A model generated the notes under the pieces. It searched no databases. It was not told the origin of the DNA and was given only the letters and a program-made list of their open reading frames with translations. This document shows, piece after piece, positions 62,724-64,000 of a DNA stretch of 64,000 bases. This stretch comes from Chlamydiales bacterium (GTDB taxonomy: Bacteria; Chlamydiota; Chlamydiia; Chlamydiales; Simkaniaceae). The number at the start of each line of letters is the position of its first letter. Position 1 is the first letter of the stretch. A program made the position numbers and the translations under genes. The stretch covers positions 1-64,000 of the forward strand of contig JACKPO010000008.1 in the NCBI GenBank assembly GCA_024233515.1, read 5' to 3'.

Positions 62724-63837
62724 AGCCGCTGACGCGGAAGAAATGCTCTCCAGATGGACCGTACCCGAGCCCTGGAGTGACAATGGTATGACGCTTTTCT
62801 AAAAACTCTTGAAAAAGATCCCAAGAGAGCTTTCCTGGAGTATGAACCCAAAGATAGGGGGCATTAACTCCACCATAGACTTGATATCCTTCTTGTTCGA
62901 ATTGCTTCTTCAGTCTCATCGTATTGCGCATGGTGATCGCAATATTCTCTATAATCCCCTCCCACCCCTCTTTTGAGAAAACGGCAAGCCCCCCTTTTTG
63001 AGCGATAATCGAAGCCCCATTAAAAATGGTCGATGCAAAGCGGTAGTAGTCATTCCATACAGAGTGGCCACACTCAAATTTCAGGGCTTTTGGGATGACT
63101 GTCCACCCTAGACGGATCCCTGTAAATCCTGCCAATTTTGAGAAGGAATTGACCTCTATCGCAACTTTCTCTGCTCCAGGAATTTCATAAATGGTTTTGG
63201 GAAGAGTATGGTCCTGGATATATCCCACATAGGCGCCATCATAAAGGATCACAATGTGATGTTTGATGGCAAAATCGACGATCTTCTTCAGCTGACTGTG
63301 AGTAAAAGTTGCCCCTGTGGGGTTATTTGGATTACAAAGGTAAAGGAGATCAATCTCTGGGATAAGCTCAGGGAAGAACTCATTTTCAGCTGTGCAAGGG
63401 AGACGCTTGATTTCTTGAACTCCTTGTAAAATCGACCCCTCGACATAAACAGGATAAGCGGGATCTTGCAAACCTACACGAATTCCTCCCCCAAAAAGGG
63501 TTTGGAGGCGTCCAATTTCACTTTTCGCCCCATCTGAGATAAAGATTTCATCGGGACTTAAGTGGGGATAAAAGGCTTGGCAAATTTTCTCTCTTAGCTC
63601 CAAAAGCCCTTGCTCTTTTCCATAGCCTGTGTACCCATCGCGTGTTCCGAGCTCATGACTTGCTTTTGCTAAAGCATCGGAGACTACTTTGGGGAGAGGA
63701 AGTTTTGTGTCTCCAATCCCTAAATTCAGGAGGTTAACACCTGGATTCTGTTCCAGAAAAAGGTTTTTCCGTCTGTTAATTTCTGGAAAAAGATAAGAGG
63801 GACTCAAAGCTTGAACCCCTTCTAGCCTTTGGATCAT
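62680..63837 (-). CDS. dapL: LL-diaminopimelate aminotransferase
   Basis: A 385-residue fold-type I aminotransferase that converts tetrahydrodipicolinate directly to LL-diaminopimelate, the short lysine/meso-DAP route used by chlamydiae and plants. NLGIGDTKLPLP, DGYTGYGKEQG, SDGAKSEIGRLQ, NPNNPTGA (Asn172), LYDGAYVGY and SFSKLAGFTGIRLGW (the PLP lysine Lys234) are visible. Its ATG overlaps the asd stop (ATGA), so the two pathway genes are coupled. Confidence 0.95.
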   Translation of the reverse strand: MIQRLEGVQALSPSYLFPEINRRKNLFLEQNPGVNLLNLGIGDTKLPLPKVVSDALAKASHELGTRDGYTGYGKEQGLLELREKICQAFYPHLSPDEIFISDGAKSEIGRLQTLFGGGIRVGLQDPAYPVYVEGSILQGVQEIKRLPCTAENEFFPELIPEIDLLYLCNPNNPTGATFTHSQLKKIVDFAIKHHIVILYDGAYVGYIQDHTLPKTIYEIPGAEKVAIEVNSFSKLAGFTGIRLGWTVIPKALKFECGHSVWNDYYRFASTIFNGASIIAQKGGLAVFSKEGWEGIIENIAITMRNTMRLKKQFEQEGYQVYGGVNAPYLWVHTPGKLSWDLFQEFLEKRHTIVTPGLGYGPSGEHFFRVSGFTAQNDGGDQAAGS

Positions 63838-64000
63838 ATGAGATGCTCCTTTGCAAAATATTCAGCTGTTAAGAGTCCCCCGCCTGCTGCTCCCCGCATC
63901 AAATTATGAGAAAGAGCTGTGAAGCGAATATCGAAGAGAGGACAAGATCTCAGCCGTCCAAGAGTAATGGTCATCCCCTCTTCCACATCTTTTAGGGGTT
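63834..64000 (-). CDS. asd: Aspartate-semialdehyde dehydrogenase, C-terminal part (partial)
   Basis: The frame entering from the right edge on the minus strand ends at TGA 63834-63836. Its visible end, with TITLGRLRSCPLFDIRFTA then LSHNLMRGAAGG and LLTAEYF, matches the C-terminus of archaeal/yeast-type ASA dehydrogenase, where HN-RGAAG is conserved. It supplies the semialdehyde for lysine/DAP synthesis and is the upstream partner of dapL. Confidence 0.85.
   Translation of the reverse strand, partial: PLKDVEEGMTITLGRLRSCPLFDIRFTALSHNLMRGAAGGGLLTAEYFAKEHLI

Noticed and set aside
1..64000. CRISPR array, rRNA or tRNA genes
   Set aside because: No regular spacer-repeat pattern and no recognisable tRNA or rRNA sequence was seen on reading either strand; a tRNAscan run would be needed to exclude a tRNA formally.

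Overview
The window looks like a chromosomal segment from a member of the Chlamydiae, most likely an environmental (amoeba- or animal-associated) lineage rather than Chlamydia itself. Supporting evidence: LL-diaminopimelate aminotransferase (DapL) in tandem with aspartate-semialdehyde dehydrogenase, a GspD-like secretin, an LbtU-type outer-membrane barrel, an MlaEFD-like lipid ABC system, several OppA-type binding lipoproteins, and many predicted secreted or eukaryote-like proteins of unknown function. No rRNA, tRNA, CRISPR array or complete insertion sequence was seen. The lineage call is inference from gene content only.

Layout. 1-2100: end of an unidentified gene, then two helical, coiled-coil-type proteins, the first with a hydrophobic hairpin, possibly type III secretion related. 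2178-5466: gluconokinase and two DUF4143-type AAA ATPases around a 402-base spacer rich in inverted repeats. 5496-8258: mlaE-mlaF-mlaD-like operon. 8176-10304: two unknown proteins and AlgH/YqgE. 10400-14704: a 1434-residue protein ending in a ubiquitin-specific-protease-like domain. 14701-19271: a large unknown protein, a probable lipoprotein and an MFS exporter. 19285-28306: four paralogous exported kinase-like proteins in two pairs, flanking a membrane protein, an OppA lipoprotein and a 660-residue unknown protein; a 164-bp MITE lies between the last two. 28274-31766: third DUF4143 ATPase, a small membrane protein and an ABC-2 exporter. 31774-35252: secretin and LbtU-like barrel. 35249-38842: S9 peptidase, MazG-like pyrophosphatase and an ion transporter. 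38845-44092: an ankyrin-repeat protein divergent from a tandem ABAB array of small paralogs, one spacer of which carries a second MITE copy. 44149-49604: an MFS transporter and a tripartite efflux operon. 49670-53661: bifunctional glutathione synthase GshF and an OppA lipoprotein. 53935-59368: MATE transporter, a small SH2-like protein, and an unusual fusion of the 660-residue family to an OppA domain. 59394-64000: Ddl, SprT-like/DUF2786 protein, a small acidic exported protein, an RF-like GGQ protein, a PPC-domain protein, DapL and the end of Asd.

How it fits together. The window combines cell-envelope upkeep (Mla, Ddl, DapL/Asd, LbtU), peptide capture and export pumps, redox metabolism (GshF), and a substantial set of candidate host-interaction proteins: a deubiquitinase-like protein, an SH2-like protein, exported kinase-like proteins and an ankyrin protein. 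The strongest novel candidates are the SH2-like protein (55424-55783), the USP-like giant protein, the kinase-like family, the OppA fusion, and a MITE insertion whose empty site is preserved in a neighbouring duplicate.
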